Notes under the pieces: generated by a model
The model's input: the letters and a program-made list of their open reading frames with translations, nothing else
Databases searched by the model: none
Told to the model about the DNA's origin: nothing
Assembly (NCBI RefSeq): GCF_009827615.1
Contig: NZ_WTYU01000002.1
Coordinates: 665,020 to 729,019 of the forward strand
DNA: 64,000 bases
Direction of reading: 5' to 3'
DNA from: Allopontixanthobacter confluentis
Lineage (GTDB): Bacteria > Pseudomonadota > Alphaproteobacteria > Sphingomonadales > Sphingomonadaceae
Shown: one piece after another, positions 38,295 to 47,689 of the stretch
How positions within the stretch are numbered: position 1 is the first letter of the stretch
How the letters are laid out: each line of letters starts with the position of its first letter
Position numbers and translations under genes: made by a program

Positions 38295-39548
38295 TCAGGA
38301 AACTGCCTTGAGGTTTGCTTTGCCGGATGCGCCATGTTTGGCGAAGAAGGCTTCTGCAACCGGCGCGACCTTGTCGCGCCAGCGGCTGCCGTTGAATATG
38401 CCGTAATGTCCCGCGCCTTCGGCCAGATAATACTGCTTCTGGCCCGCTTTCAGGCCGGTGGCCAGATCAAGCGCGGCCTTGGTTTGGCCGATGCCGGAAA
38501 TATCGTCCCGCTCGCCTTCGACAGCCAAAATGGCGGTTTGGGTAATCCTGCCCAGATCCACCACCTTGCCGCGATGTTCGAAGCTGCCGTTGGGGATGGA
38601 ATGTTTCTGGAACACTTCTTCCACCGTCTGCAGATAGAATTCTGCCGTCATGTCGCAGACAGACCGGTATTCTTCGTAGAAATCCTTGGTCGCATCGGCG
38701 CTGGCATCATTGCCGGCGTTGATATGTTTGAACATTTCATAATGGCTCTGCATATGCGCGCCCAAGTTCATGCTCATGAAACTCGCCAGTTGCAGGAAGC
38801 CGGGATAAACGCGCCTGCCTGCACCGCGGTAGCTCATCGGGACCGTGGCAATCACGGTCTGGCGGAACCATGCAATCGGGCGTTCCATCGCCAGATCATT
38901 CACCGTGGTCGGAGATTTGCGCGTATCAATCGGGCCGCCCATCATGGTCAGGGTGACAGGGGCGGCAGGATTTTTGTCCGCATTCATCAGCGCCGTTGCT
39001 GCCAGCGCCGGAACAGATGGCTGGCACACCGCCATCATATGCGCGCCCGGGCCAATGAATTCGAGGAATTCGATCAGATAATCGATGTAATCATCGAGAT
39101 CGAAGCTGCCTTCGCTGGTCGGCACGGTGCGGGCATCCGCCCAGTCGGTGATATAAACCTCGCAGCTTTCGATCATCCGTTCGACAGTGCCGCGCAAAAG
39201 CGTGGCGTAATGGCCGCTCATCGGGGCCACAATCAGCAGTTTCGGCGCGTTTTTCGGCAAGCCTTCGCGGGTAAATCTGAGCAGATCGCCGAACGGCTTG
39301 GTCAGCACGATGGATTCGGTCACGCCATGCGACTTACCGCTGATGGCAACGCTTTCGATGCCGAATTCAGGCTTGCCGCGCGGCGCTGCTGCATGGGCGA
39401 AAACTTCAAGTGCAGAGGCGGCTGCGGGGCCAAGGCCCATATAACCCATTGGCAACAGGGGGTTGCCCAGCATTTCTGCGCCAATGGAGGCCATGGCGCT
39501 GGCGCTGCTCAGCCATGCGCGCTGTAATTCATGTGCGTGATAGAGCAA
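38295..39548 (-). CDS. phaZ: Intracellular polyhydroxyalkanoate depolymerase
   Basis: Degrades stored PHB/PHA granules to hydroxyacyl units in the cytoplasm. The 417-residue alpha/beta hydrolase has the family motif HMMAVCQPSVPALAAT with nucleophile Cys175. APMSGHYATLLRGTVERMI, VYITDWADAR and the His-bearing EGAGHYGIFNGSRWR end follow the family pattern. The start is taken as TTG at 39548 because AGGGA sits 7 nt upstream and it gives MLYHAHELQRAWL, the usual family N-terminus; the frame continues upstream to an ATG at 39602. It is divergent from the ABC exporter. Confidence 0.93.
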   Translation of the reverse strand: MLYHAHELQRAWLSSASAMASIGAEMLGNPLLPMGYMGLGPAAASALEVFAHAAAPRGKPEFGIESVAISGKSHGVTESIVLTKPFGDLLRFTREGLPKNAPKLLIVAPMSGHYATLLRGTVERMIESCEVYITDWADARTVPTSEGSFDLDDYIDYLIEFLEFIGPGAHMMAVCQPSVPALAATALMNADKNPAAPVTLTMMGGPIDTRKSPTTVNDLAMERPIAWFRQTVIATVPMSYRGAGRRVYPGFLQLASFMSMNLGAHMQSHYEMFKHINAGNDASADATKDFYEEYRSVCDMTAEFYLQTVEEVFQKHSIPNGSFEHRGKVVDLGRITQTAILAVEGERDDISGIGQTKAALDLATGLKAGQKQYYLAEGAGHYGIFNGSRWRDKVAPVAEAFFAKHGASGKANLKAVS

Positions 39549-39714
39549 AATCTGTTCCCTGCGGCCCGGTATGTTTATTGATGTTGCGACGGTCAGTTCC
39601 ATGGGCATGGTGACCATATTCATTCCATTGTGCAACGCATCATTTTGCCATTGGTGCCGCAATCCGGTCAGCAGGGAGTGGATTTTGCTGTGGCACAGGT
39701 CTAGTCAGCCCGCG

Positions 39715-41640
39715 ATGGACCAGCCGATCTCGCCCGCCGAACGCGCCGCAACACAGCTTCCGCCCGGCGGACTGTCCGGCCCCGAATTTGAAACGCCTTC
39801 TGCCGCTGGCGCATATTCTGGCGGGGAAGGACATTCTGGCGGGGAAGCGCATTCGGGCGGTGTTCAGCCGGATGAAGCCAGACCTGCACGCACGCTTGGC
39901 CCGCTGAAGATGATCTGGGCGGAAATGTATAAATATCCCGGCCATACTGCGATGGCGCTGCTGGCCCTTCTGGTTACGGCCAGCGCGACACTGGCGATCC
40001 CTGCCGGGTTCAAGCTGATCATCGACAATGGTTTCAGCGCAGGCGGCGATCCATCCGATATTGGCCGCTGGTTCCGCTATCTGCTATTGATCGTGGTGGT
40101 GCTGGCAATTGGCACCGCGCTGCGGTTCTATTTCGTCAGCTGGCTGGGGGAACGGGTGGTTGCGGATATCCGGCTGAAAGTGCAGGATAATCTCCTTCGC
40201 CTGGCGCCGTCTTTCTACGAGGAAAACAGCCCCAAGGAAATTTCCAGCAGGATGACGGCGGATACCGCGCTTATCGAACAGGTGGTCGGCACCACTGTGT
40301 CTGTCGCCCTGCGTAATGTGCTGATGGGCCTGGGCGGCACTGCCTATCTGTTCTGGCTGGCCCCGCAACTGACCATCTGGCTGGTGGTGGCTATTCCGCT
40401 CATCATCCTGCCGATTGCCTATTTCGGCAGGCGGGTGCGGAACATTTCGCGCACCAGCCAGGACCGCGTTGCCGATGTGGGTGCCATGGTCACAGAAACG
40501 CTGGGCGCGATGAAGATCGTTCAGGCGTTCAACCAGGAAGCCCGCGAAAACACGCGCTTTTCAAGTGCCGTCGAAGCCATTTTCGATACGGCCAAGCGGC
40601 GCATCATGTTGCGTGCGGCGATGACTTCGATCATCATCATGTTCATTTTCGGCTCTATCACGCTTATCCTGTGGCGCGGTGCATTGGGCGTTTCCACGGG
40701 CGAAATCAGCGGCGGCACGATTGCAGCCTTTGTCTTTACGGCCGCGCTGGTGGCGGGTGCATTTGGCGCGCTGACCGAAGTATATGGCGATTTGCTGCGC
40801 GGCGCAGGCGCAGCCAGCAGGCTGAATGAACTGCTCAATGAAAAACCTGCCATTGCGCCGCCTGCACGGCCCGAACTGTTGCCGCAGCCGCCACGCGGCA
40901 GCCTGTCGTTCCGCAATGTCACGTTCCGTTATCCGACCCGGCTCGAAGTTGCGGCGCTGAAGGATTTCAGCCTTGAGGTGGAACCGGGCGAAACCGTGGC
41001 CATCGTCGGCCCGTCAGGCGCAGGCAAGTCCACCATTTTCCAGCTGGCAGAACGGTTTTATGATCCGCAGGCAGGCTCCATCCGCATCGACGGGGTGCCG
41101 CTGACCAGCGCCGACCCCGCCGAAATCCGCCGCCGCATGGCTTTGGTGCCGCAGGACGGCATCCTGTTTTCCGCCAATGCGCGGGATAATCTGCGCTACG
41201 GCGAATGGGACGCCACTGACGAAGATATCTGGGAAGCGGCCCGCGCTGCCAATGCGGAAACCTTCCTGCGCGATCTGCCCGACGGGCTGGATACCTATCT
41301 GGGCGAAGGCGGGGCGCGCCTTTCCGGCGGGCAGCAGCAGCGCATCGCCATTGCCCGCGCGCTGCTGCGCGATGCCCCCATATTGCTGCTGGATGAAGCC
41401 ACCAGCGCACTGGATGCGCAGAGCGAACAATTGGTCCAGCAGGCGCTCGACCGGTTGATGGAAAACCGCACGACACTGGTTATCGCGCACCGGCTGGCCA
41501 CCGTCCGCAAGGCAGACCGGATCGTGGTGCTGGAAGGCGGCCAGATTGTGGAACAGGGCACGCATGCCCAATTGTCCGATGCTGGCGGGCTTTACGCGCG
41601 GCTGGCGTCGCTGCAATTTGCCAATCACGAGCCAGGCTAA
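39715..41640 (+). CDS. ABC exporter with fused permease and ATPase domains
   Basis: Half-transporter of 641 residues. The N-terminal 60 residues are hydrophilic and include three copies of a six-residue repeat around HSGGE (residues 33-50). The six-helix membrane domain (about 75-370) and the ATPase (about 395-641) follow. The ATPase has Walker A IVGPSGAGKSTIFQLAERF, Q-loop ALVPQDGILFSAN, signature LSGGQQQRIAIARALL, Walker B ILLLDEATSALD and H-loop LVIAHRLAT. It resembles MsbA-like exporters; the substrate is unknown. The start is the ATG at 39715 because the frame upstream is antisense to phaZ. Confidence 0.92.
   Translation: MDQPISPAERAATQLPPGGLSGPEFETPSAAGAYSGGEGHSGGEAHSGGVQPDEARPARTLGPLKMIWAEMYKYPGHTAMALLALLVTASATLAIPAGFKLIIDNGFSAGGDPSDIGRWFRYLLLIVVVLAIGTALRFYFVSWLGERVVADIRLKVQDNLLRLAPSFYEENSPKEISSRMTADTALIEQVVGTTVSVALRNVLMGLGGTAYLFWLAPQLTIWLVVAIPLIILPIAYFGRRVRNISRTSQDRVADVGAMVTETLGAMKIVQAFNQEARENTRFSSAVEAIFDTAKRRIMLRAAMTSIIIMFIFGSITLILWRGALGVSTGEISGGTIAAFVFTAALVAGAFGALTEVYGDLLRGAGAASRLNELLNEKPAIAPPARPELLPQPPRGSLSFRNVTFRYPTRLEVAALKDFSLEVEPGETVAIVGPSGAGKSTIFQLAERFYDPQAGSIRIDGVPLTSADPAEIRRRMALVPQDGILFSANARDNLRYGEWDATDEDIWEAARAANAETFLRDLPDGLDTYLGEGGARLSGGQQQRIAIARALLRDAPILLLDEATSALDAQSEQLVQQALDRLMENRTTLVIAHRLATVRKADRIVVLEGGQIVEQGTHAQLSDAGGLYARLASLQFANHEPG
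39811..39864. repeat. 18-bp tandem repeat, three copies, in-frame in ABC exporter
   Basis: Units 39811-39828, 39829-39846 and 39847-39864 share CATTCTGGCGGGGAA with changes. They encode the six-residue repeat [A/G][Y/H]SGG[E/V] in the non-conserved cytoplasmic leader of the exporter. Confidence 0.85.
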
Positions 41641-41810
41641 CAACACGCCGGCCCTTTAACACACCGGTCCGGCAATGCGCGGGCTTGAATCAAAAAGCCA
41701 GAGCGTGCCTGCGCGCAGTAAAATTACGTTCAGCCTGTGTTTTTCGACAAAGGTCTATGTCTGGTCGACGAGCGGCAATGGCCGAAGGCGTCCTTTCGAC
41801 TATGCCCGAT

Positions 41811-41844
41811 GCACTGGGCCCAACCCACTTGGCCCAACCCACTT
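41811..41844. repeat. 14-bp tandem repeat upstream of the M13 peptidase gene
   Basis: A 14-base period runs GCACTGGGCCCAAC, CCACTTGGCCCAAC, CCACTT. The phase GGCCCAACCCACTT is perfectly duplicated at 41817-41830 and 41831-41844. It ends 48 bases before the peptidase start codon, inside the 251-base gap 41641-41891, which otherwise shows no gene. Confidence 0.85.
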
Positions 41845-41891
41845 AATCTTCTGGCCCGCAGCAGGCCATCAACTGACTGGAGTCGCACCAT

Positions 41892-44018
41892 ATGATCAAG
41901 ACGATCCTCGCCGCCGGGGGCAGCGCGCTTGCGCTGGCGCTGGCCACACCCGCACTCGCACAGGATACCGCCAGCGAAACGCAGGCCACCCCCACCATGA
42001 GCTTCGGCAAATGGGGCGTTGATCCCGACGCGCTGGATAAAGCCGTTGATCCCGGTGACGATTTCTTCAAATATGTAAATGGCAAATGGCTGGATGAAAA
42101 TCCGCTGCCGGCTGAATATTCACGCTTCGGCGCGTTCAACCTGCTCGGCGAAAAATCCACTGTCGATGTAAAGGCCGTGGTTGACGATCTTATTGCCGCC
42201 AACCCCGCGCCGGGCACTTCTGAACGCCGTATCGTGGATGCCTATCAGACATTCCTCGATACAGATGCGATTGATGCTGCTGGCCTCGCACCTGTTAACC
42301 CCTATCTGTATGAAATCTATGGCGCGAACACGCTTGGCAAGCTGGCTGACCTGTGGGGCAAGCCCGGCTTCGCAGCCCCGGTTGGCGCATTTGTCACCGT
42401 GGACCAGAAGCAGCCTGATACCTATGTCGCCTATGTCGGCAGTGGCGGGCTGGGTCTGCCTGACCGCCAGTATTACCTGGATGAGAGCGAAAAGGGCCGC
42501 GATATCCAGCAGAAATATCGCGATTACCTGACGTTCCTGTTCAAGGAAGCCGGGTTTGGCGATGCCGCGCTGACCGCGCAGGTTGTCTATGATTTTGAAG
42601 ACACCATTGCCCGCGAAATTTCGTGGGACCGCACCGTCAGCCGCAACCGCGATCTGTCCTACAATGCCGTGACCCCGGCTGAACTCAAGACCATGGCGGG
42701 CACTTTCCCGCTGCAGACCATGCTCGACACAGCAGGGCTGGGCAACGCGCCCAAATTCGTGGTGCCGCAAATCCAGCCGACCGCAGAAGAAATTGCCGCG
42801 CTGGGCCTGACACCGGAATATGTCGCCATGATTGGCAAGGGCACGCCCGGCATGTTCGATCTGATTTCCAGCACCCCTGTTGCAACATTGCAGGCATGGA
42901 CGGTTGCCCGGTTCCTGACTGGCAATTCATCCGCCATGCCGACACGTTTTGACGAGGCGAATTTCGATTTCTTCGGCAAGACCCTGCGCGGCCAGCCAGA
43001 ACAGCGTCCGCGCTGGAAGCGGGCGATCAGCGAAGTGGAAAGCCACCTGGGTGAAGTTCTCGGCAAAAGCTATGTCGAGCGTAACTTCCCGGCCGAAAAC
43101 AAGGCCGCAATGGTGGATCTGGTCGAAAACCTGCGTATCGCCATGGCGCAAAGCATTGATGAACTGAACTGGATGGGCGCTGAAACCAAGGTTGAAGCCA
43201 TGGCCAAGCTGGCGGCATTCGATCCCAAGATCGGCTACCGCGACAATCTGGAAACCTATGATGGTCTGGCAATTGTGGCCGGCAATCCGATTGCCAACCG
43301 CATGGCCGCTGCCAAATGGGGCTGGGAATATAACATCGCCCAGCTGGGCGGGCCGATTGACCGCACGGAATGGGGCATGCTGCCGCAGACGGTGAATGCC
43401 TATTACAACCCGACCAAGAACGAAATCGTGTTCCCTGCTGCCATTTTGCAGCAGCCCTTCTTCGGCATCACTGCCGATGCGGCGGTCAATTATGGCGGCA
43501 TTGGCGGCGTGATTGGCCACGAAATGGGCCACGGCTTTGACGATCAGGGTTCCAAAAGTGATGGCACGGGCCTGCTGCGCAACTGGTGGCAGCCTGATGA
43601 TCTGGCGAATTTCACCAAGCTGACTGATGCGCTGGTGACGCAGTATGACGCGTTCTGCCCGCTGGATGATGGCAAAACCTGCGTCAATGGCCGCCTGACC
43701 CTGGGCGAGAATATTGGCGATCTGGGCGGCCTCAGCCTTGCCTACCGCGCTTACAAGCTGTCGCTCGATGGCAAGGAAGACAAGGTGATTGACGGGCTGA
43801 CCGGCGACCAGCGCTTCTTCCTGGCATGGGCGCAGGTATGGCGTTCCTCGCAGCGTGAAGACAATGCCCGCCAGCGTCTGCGCACCGACCCGCACAGCCC
43901 GGAAGAATTCCGCGTTAACGGCATCGTGCGCAACATGGATGCCTGGTACAAGGCGTTCAACGTCACTCCTGACGATGCACTGTATCTGGCCCCTGAAAAG
44001 CGCCTGTCCATCTGGTAA
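41892..44018 (+). CDS. M13-family zinc metallopeptidase (PepO/neprilysin-like)
   Basis: Exported zinc endopeptidase of 708 residues. A signal peptide (about 1-23, ending TPALAQ) precedes the mature part, which starts near FGKWGVDPDALDKAV and has PGDDFFKYVNGKWL. Catalytic residues are His543, Glu544 and His547 in HEMGH, with the third ligand Glu606 in ENIGDLGG. NAYYNPTKNEIVFPAAIL is the conserved substrate-binding segment. It ends in the usual short CxxW-like tail region, here RLSIW. The gene stands alone and is followed by a clear terminator. Confidence 0.96.
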   Translation: MIKTILAAGGSALALALATPALAQDTASETQATPTMSFGKWGVDPDALDKAVDPGDDFFKYVNGKWLDENPLPAEYSRFGAFNLLGEKSTVDVKAVVDDLIAANPAPGTSERRIVDAYQTFLDTDAIDAAGLAPVNPYLYEIYGANTLGKLADLWGKPGFAAPVGAFVTVDQKQPDTYVAYVGSGGLGLPDRQYYLDESEKGRDIQQKYRDYLTFLFKEAGFGDAALTAQVVYDFEDTIAREISWDRTVSRNRDLSYNAVTPAELKTMAGTFPLQTMLDTAGLGNAPKFVVPQIQPTAEEIAALGLTPEYVAMIGKGTPGMFDLISSTPVATLQAWTVARFLTGNSSAMPTRFDEANFDFFGKTLRGQPEQRPRWKRAISEVESHLGEVLGKSYVERNFPAENKAAMVDLVENLRIAMAQSIDELNWMGAETKVEAMAKLAAFDPKIGYRDNLETYDGLAIVAGNPIANRMAAAKWGWEYNIAQLGGPIDRTEWGMLPQTVNAYYNPTKNEIVFPAAILQQPFFGITADAAVNYGGIGGVIGHEMGHGFDDQGSKSDGTGLLRNWWQPDDLANFTKLTDALVTQYDAFCPLDDGKTCVNGRLTLGENIGDLGGLSLAYRAYKLSLDGKEDKVIDGLTGDQRFFLAWAQVWRSSQREDNARQRLRTDPHSPEEFRVNGIVRNMDAWYKAFNVTPDDALYLAPEKRLSIW

Positions 44019-44043
44019 GGCGCGGTGCTTTAGTTTGAAAATA

Positions 44044-44088
44044 AGCGCCCCTTCTGCCCGGTAATCCGGTGCAGGAGGGGCGCTTTTT
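44044..44088 (+). terminator. Rho-independent terminator after the M13 peptidase gene
   Basis: AGCGCCCCTTCTGC pairs with GCAGGAGGGGCGCT around an inner CCGG-TAAT-CCGG stem (44044-44084), followed by TTTTT at 44084-44088. Confidence 0.92.
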
Positions 44089-44147
44089 CATGGGCGGCGT
44101 CATTTTTGGTTTTGAATCGCGCCGCGCCTCCTTCATGAGCGCGAGCC

Positions 44148-44960
44148 ATGGACCTGACACTTACTGCAATTCTGCTCGGCATTGTCGAGGGGCTGACCGA
44201 ATTCGTTCCGGTTTCCTCGACAGGCCATCTTATTCTGGCATCCGAACTGTTCGGCTATGATGCATCGCAATGGGCGATGTTCAACGTGGTCATCCAGCTG
44301 GGTGCGATTCTGGCCGTGGTGGTCCAATATTGGCGCACCTTCTGGAAGGCCGGCATGGGCGTGCTGAAACTGGAAGCAGAAGGCCTGCGATTCGCGCGCA
44401 ATATCCTGCTGGCGTTCCTGCCTTCTGCGGTGCTGGGGCTGGCGCTAAAAGATTATATCGACATCATGCTGGGCAGCCCGTCGGTCGTGGCATGGGCGCT
44501 GATTGTGGGCGGCATCGCCATTCTGGCAATCGAAAAAGTTGCCAAGCCCGGCGAAGACGGCGGCGTGGCAGACATGCCTGTCAAACAGGCGCTGGGCGTG
44601 GGGCTGGCCCAATGTGTGGCCATGATCCCCGGTGTCAGCCGCTCTGGCGCAACCATCATGGGCGCGCTGGCCATGGGAATTAACCGCAAGACGGCGGCTG
44701 AATTTTCCTTCTTCCTCGCGGTGCCCACCATGATTGGCGCGTCCACGCTCGAAATCGCCACCAAGGGTGATCAGCTGATGGCCGGCACCAGCACGGTCGG
44801 CTGGTGGGAAATTGCGGTTGGCTTCATCGTCAGCTTCATCGTGGCGCTGGGCGTAATTCGGCTGTTTGTGGCCTATGTCAGCCGCCACGGCTTTGCGCCC
44901 TTTGCATGGTATCGGATCGTGATTGGCAGCGCTGCGGTCATCTGGCTGATGCTGCGCTGA
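44148..44960 (+). CDS. uppP: Undecaprenyl-diphosphatase UppP (BacA)
   Basis: Membrane phosphatase that recycles undecaprenyl pyrophosphate for peptidoglycan and surface glycan synthesis. The 270 residues form about eight helices. Family motifs are GIVEGLTEFVPVSSTGHLIL near the N-terminus with the catalytic-type Glu, and CVAMIPGVSRSGATIMGAL in the middle with the conserved Arg-Ser. It supplies carrier lipid to the glycan loci in this window but is not in their operons. Confidence 0.96.
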   Translation: MDLTLTAILLGIVEGLTEFVPVSSTGHLILASELFGYDASQWAMFNVVIQLGAILAVVVQYWRTFWKAGMGVLKLEAEGLRFARNILLAFLPSAVLGLALKDYIDIMLGSPSVVAWALIVGGIAILAIEKVAKPGEDGGVADMPVKQALGVGLAQCVAMIPGVSRSGATIMGALAMGINRKTAAEFSFFLAVPTMIGASTLEIATKGDQLMAGTSTVGWWEIAVGFIVSFIVALGVIRLFVAYVSRHGFAPFAWYRIVIGSAAVIWLMLR

Positions 44961-45143
44961 CAATGAGCCTGGGGCCTGCTCAGGGGCGCGGAAATTTTTT
45001 CCCACACAATCAGACAGGCGTCCACAAACTACCCTCGGTTCGTCGCAAAATCGGAACCAAAACGCTCCGGCTGGTTTGTTTCGGTTAACACAAGCCGGAT
45101 TTGCTGATCGGGCAGGATTGATTTGATAAACGAGATTTGAGTA

Positions 45144-45398
45144 ATGGGTCTGACAGTTTTGATCGTGGTGGGAGGCATCATCGGGTGGCTCGCTTCGATT
45201 CTCACCCGCACAGATGACCGCCAGGGAATTGTTTCAAACATTGCCGTGGGCATGGTTTCAGCGATTCTTTCGGCCATAATGGTTGACGGCAGCGCGTTTC
45301 TGGGTGCCGTCAGCCCTATTGGATTGTTTGCTTCTTTTGCAGGCTCGACAGTGCTTTTGTCACTTTTCGGCCTCTACCGCCGGAAAATGGTGCGCTAA
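45144..45398 (+). CDS. GlsB/YeaQ/YmgE-family small membrane protein
   Basis: An 84-residue protein with three hydrophobic segments. It opens GLTVLIVVGGIIGWLASILT and has the Gly-rich GIVSNIAVGMVSAILSAIM, the pattern of the transglycosylase-associated (Tag) or GlsB/YeaQ/YmgE family. It ends in basic YRRKMVR. Members are often stress-induced, but the biochemical role is not established. Confidence 0.8.
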   Translation: MGLTVLIVVGGIIGWLASILTRTDDRQGIVSNIAVGMVSAILSAIMVDGSAFLGAVSPIGLFASFAGSTVLLSLFGLYRRKMVR

Positions 45399-45484
45399 GG
45401 CGGGTATTAGGAAAATTTAGCACTTACCAGCAGGGGTTTAGCATTGTATGCAGACCTCCCAATTCTACCAAGGGGAATGAGATT

Positions 45485-45742
45485 ATGAAAAGCATTTTTA
45501 AAGCAGCTATGGTTTCTTCGGTCGCAGCAATGAGCCTCGGCCTTGCAGCATGCGACAGCGCAGCTGAAAACCAGATGGAAGACGAAGCGACAGCAATCGA
45601 CGAAGCTGCTGAAGCTCAGGCTGACAACATGGAAGCCGCTGGCGCTTCTGAAGCTGCTGTTGAAGCAGTTGAAGAGCAGGGCGAAGAAACCAAGGACGCC
45701 ATGGAAGAGCAGGCTGACAACATGGACGCCGCTCCACAATAA
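45485..45742 (+). CDS. Small Ala/Glu-rich lipoprotein
   Basis: An 85-residue protein with a lipoprotein signal ending LGLAAC (Cys at about residue 23). The acidic mature part is rich in Ala and Glu, expected to be helical or coiled coil, with a duplicated QADNMEAAG/QADNMDAAP motif. GGGGAAT upstream serves as a ribosome-binding site and a strong terminator follows, so it is a compact independent gene. It is entericidin-like in size only; no domain is recognised. Confidence 0.8.
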   Translation: MKSIFKAAMVSSVAAMSLGLAACDSAAENQMEDEATAIDEAAEAQADNMEAAGASEAAVEAVEEQGEETKDAMEEQADNMDAAPQ

Positions 45743-45764
45743 GCGTTTCGCCAGGTTAAGAAAT

Positions 45765-45795
45765 CCGGCGTCGGGACATCCCGGCGCCGGTTTTT
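45765..45795 (+). terminator. Rho-independent terminator after the small lipoprotein gene
   Basis: CCGGCGTCGGGA pairs with the CCCGGCGCCGG arm across a 4-base loop (45765-45790), followed by TTTTT at 45791-45795. Confidence 0.9.
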
Positions 45796-45883
45796 CTTTG
45801 TCTGCAATACTGGATTGAGGCTGACTCGATCTGAGGCTGGCTTCACCTCTCGAAATCAGGCCAATAGGTGCGATAAAGCAGGA

Positions 45884-46822
45884 TCAGACCGGCGCTGCGC
45901 CGCTGCCTCTGCCGCCCCGCAGAAGATATTCCTGCGTGCCGCGGTTGATCACATTATCCACGTCAATCACTGCTGAATTGGCGTAGGTGAAGCCGGGCGG
46001 CAGGCTTTTATAGAGCCGGTCAAAATCACGCTCGACCGTCTGGCGATAGAGATCTTCAAAACTTTCGATCACGAAATATGTCGGCTGCAAGTCGCTGATG
46101 ACATAATCGGTCCGCATTACCCGGTCGACATTCAGCATGATCCGGTTGGGGCTTTGCGCTTCCACTGCATAGACCACTTCGGTCGGGCCAGAGAGAATGC
46201 CCGCGCCATAGGCGCGCACATCCGCGCCTTCCATCATCAGGCCAAATTCAACCGTATACCAATAGAGTGCGCCCAGCGCCTTCAGCCGGTTGTACCGCAT
46301 GGCTTTCCAGCCTGCGCGGCCATATTCCTGCATGTAATCGGCATAGACCGGATCGGTCAGCATCGGCACATGGCCGAACACATCGTGGAATACATCGGGT
46401 TCCTGGATGTAATCGAAGGTCTCGCGCGTGCGGATGAAATTGCCCGCGGGGAAACGGCGGTTCGCCAGATGCCAGAAAAACACATGGTCGGGAATGAGCA
46501 TAGGCACGGGCACCACGCTCCACCCCGTCAGCGCGCCCAGTTCTTCTGACAAGCGGCCAAATTCAGGGACGCCGCCTTTGCCAAGATCAAGTTTCTCCAG
46601 CCCGTTCATGAACGCGGTTGCGGCACGGCCGGGCAGGACTTTCATCTGCCGGTCGAACAATTCGTTCCAGATCAGATCATCCTGGGCATCATATCGGGCC
46701 TGTTCCGGCTCCAGCCAGTCATCCCCCAGATGCGCGGGCTTTTTCAGCGGCGCTGTGAAGACATCTGCCGGCATTTCGGGCAGTTTGATAAAATCGCGGG
46801 ATGGTTCGATGTTCGTGGTCAT
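45884..46822 (-). CDS. phhA: Phenylalanine 4-monooxygenase
   Basis: Iron- and tetrahydropterin-dependent enzyme hydroxylating phenylalanine to tyrosine. The 312-residue bacterial form has RTRETFDYIQEPDVFHDVFG and the metal ligands in HDVFGHVPMLTDP (two His), with the third ligand Glu expected in WYTVEFGLM. LSGPTEVVYAVE is also conserved. It is divergent from ppk2 with only 68 bases between. No pterin-recycling dehydratase gene lies next to it. Confidence 0.95.
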   Translation of the reverse strand: MTTNIEPSRDFIKLPEMPADVFTAPLKKPAHLGDDWLEPEQARYDAQDDLIWNELFDRQMKVLPGRAATAFMNGLEKLDLGKGGVPEFGRLSEELGALTGWSVVPVPMLIPDHVFFWHLANRRFPAGNFIRTRETFDYIQEPDVFHDVFGHVPMLTDPVYADYMQEYGRAGWKAMRYNRLKALGALYWYTVEFGLMMEGADVRAYGAGILSGPTEVVYAVEAQSPNRIMLNVDRVMRTDYVISDLQPTYFVIESFEDLYRQTVERDFDRLYKSLPPGFTYANSAVIDVDNVINRGTQEYLLRGGRGSGAAPV

Positions 46823-46890
46823 AATATGGTCTTGCCGATAGCATCGCTGGGCTTAACTGACAAATAACAGTAAATTGACAGGAGCGGTAT

Positions 46891-47667
46891 TTGGGCAAGC
46901 TGAAGGGCAAGGAATACGCAGAACTGCTGGAGCCGCTGGAAGTGGAGCTGGTGGCAATGGCCCGCTGGGCGCAGCAGACAGGCGCGCGTATTGTGGTGCT
47001 GTTCGAGGGGCGCGACACTGCGGGCAAGGGCGGGGCAATTCGGGCCGTTTCGGAGCAATTGAATCCGCGCCAGTGCCGCATCGCCGCGCTGGCGAAGCCC
47101 AGCGAGAGGGAACAGTCGCAATGGTATTTCCAGCGCTATATCGCGCATCTGCCCGGGGCAGGGGAAATCGTGCTGTTTGACCGCAGCTGGTATAACCGCG
47201 CGGGCGTGGAAAAAGTCATGAATTATGCCGACGACGCGCAGATTGCCCTTTTTCTCGAACAGGCGCCCGAGTTTGAAAAAATGCTGGTGAACGACGGCAT
47301 ACTATTGTTCAAATACTGGCTGACCACCGATCAGGACAAGCAGGAAGAACGACTGGCGGAGCGGCTGGATGACCCGCTGAAACGCTGGAAACTGTCGCCA
47401 ATCGACCTTGCCGCGCGCGAGAAATATGATGATTACACACAAGCGCGCGAAGCAATGCTGAAAGCCACCCACACACGCCATGCGCCGTGGACGCTGGTGG
47501 ATTTCAACGATCAGAAACGCGGGCGGCTGACCCTGATAAGCGATCTTCTGGCGCGGTTGCCCGACACGCATTTCGATCCGCCCGCGCTGGATTTTCCGCC
47601 GCTTGCGGATGCACCGCGGCAAGAAAGCTATTCTGTGCTGAAACCGATCAAACCATTCAAGGGCTGA
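46891..47667 (+). CDS. ppk2: Polyphosphate kinase 2
   Basis: Phosphotransfer between polyphosphate and nucleoside diphosphates, in the cytoplasm. The single-domain 258-residue protein has Walker A FEGRDTAGKGGAI, then PSEREQSQWYFQRYI, the Walker B-like LFDRSWYNRAGVE, and a lid segment with DPLKRWKLSPIDL and PWTLVDFNDQKRGRL. These are the hallmarks of class I PPK2. The start is TTG at 46891, supported by AGGAG 7 nt upstream; no ATG fits. Confidence 0.94.
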   Translation: MGKLKGKEYAELLEPLEVELVAMARWAQQTGARIVVLFEGRDTAGKGGAIRAVSEQLNPRQCRIAALAKPSEREQSQWYFQRYIAHLPGAGEIVLFDRSWYNRAGVEKVMNYADDAQIALFLEQAPEFEKMLVNDGILLFKYWLTTDQDKQEERLAERLDDPLKRWKLSPIDLAAREKYDDYTQAREAMLKATHTRHAPWTLVDFNDQKRGRLTLISDLLARLPDTHFDPPALDFPPLADAPRQESYSVLKPIKPFKG

Positions 47668-47689
47668 CGCATCGCCGGTGGGCCTGAAC

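Noticed and set aside
44961-45143. Terminator-like TGAGC...GCTCA hairpin after uppP
   Set aside because: The stem is only five base pairs and is separated from the T run by about a dozen bases, so the support is too weak for a terminator call.
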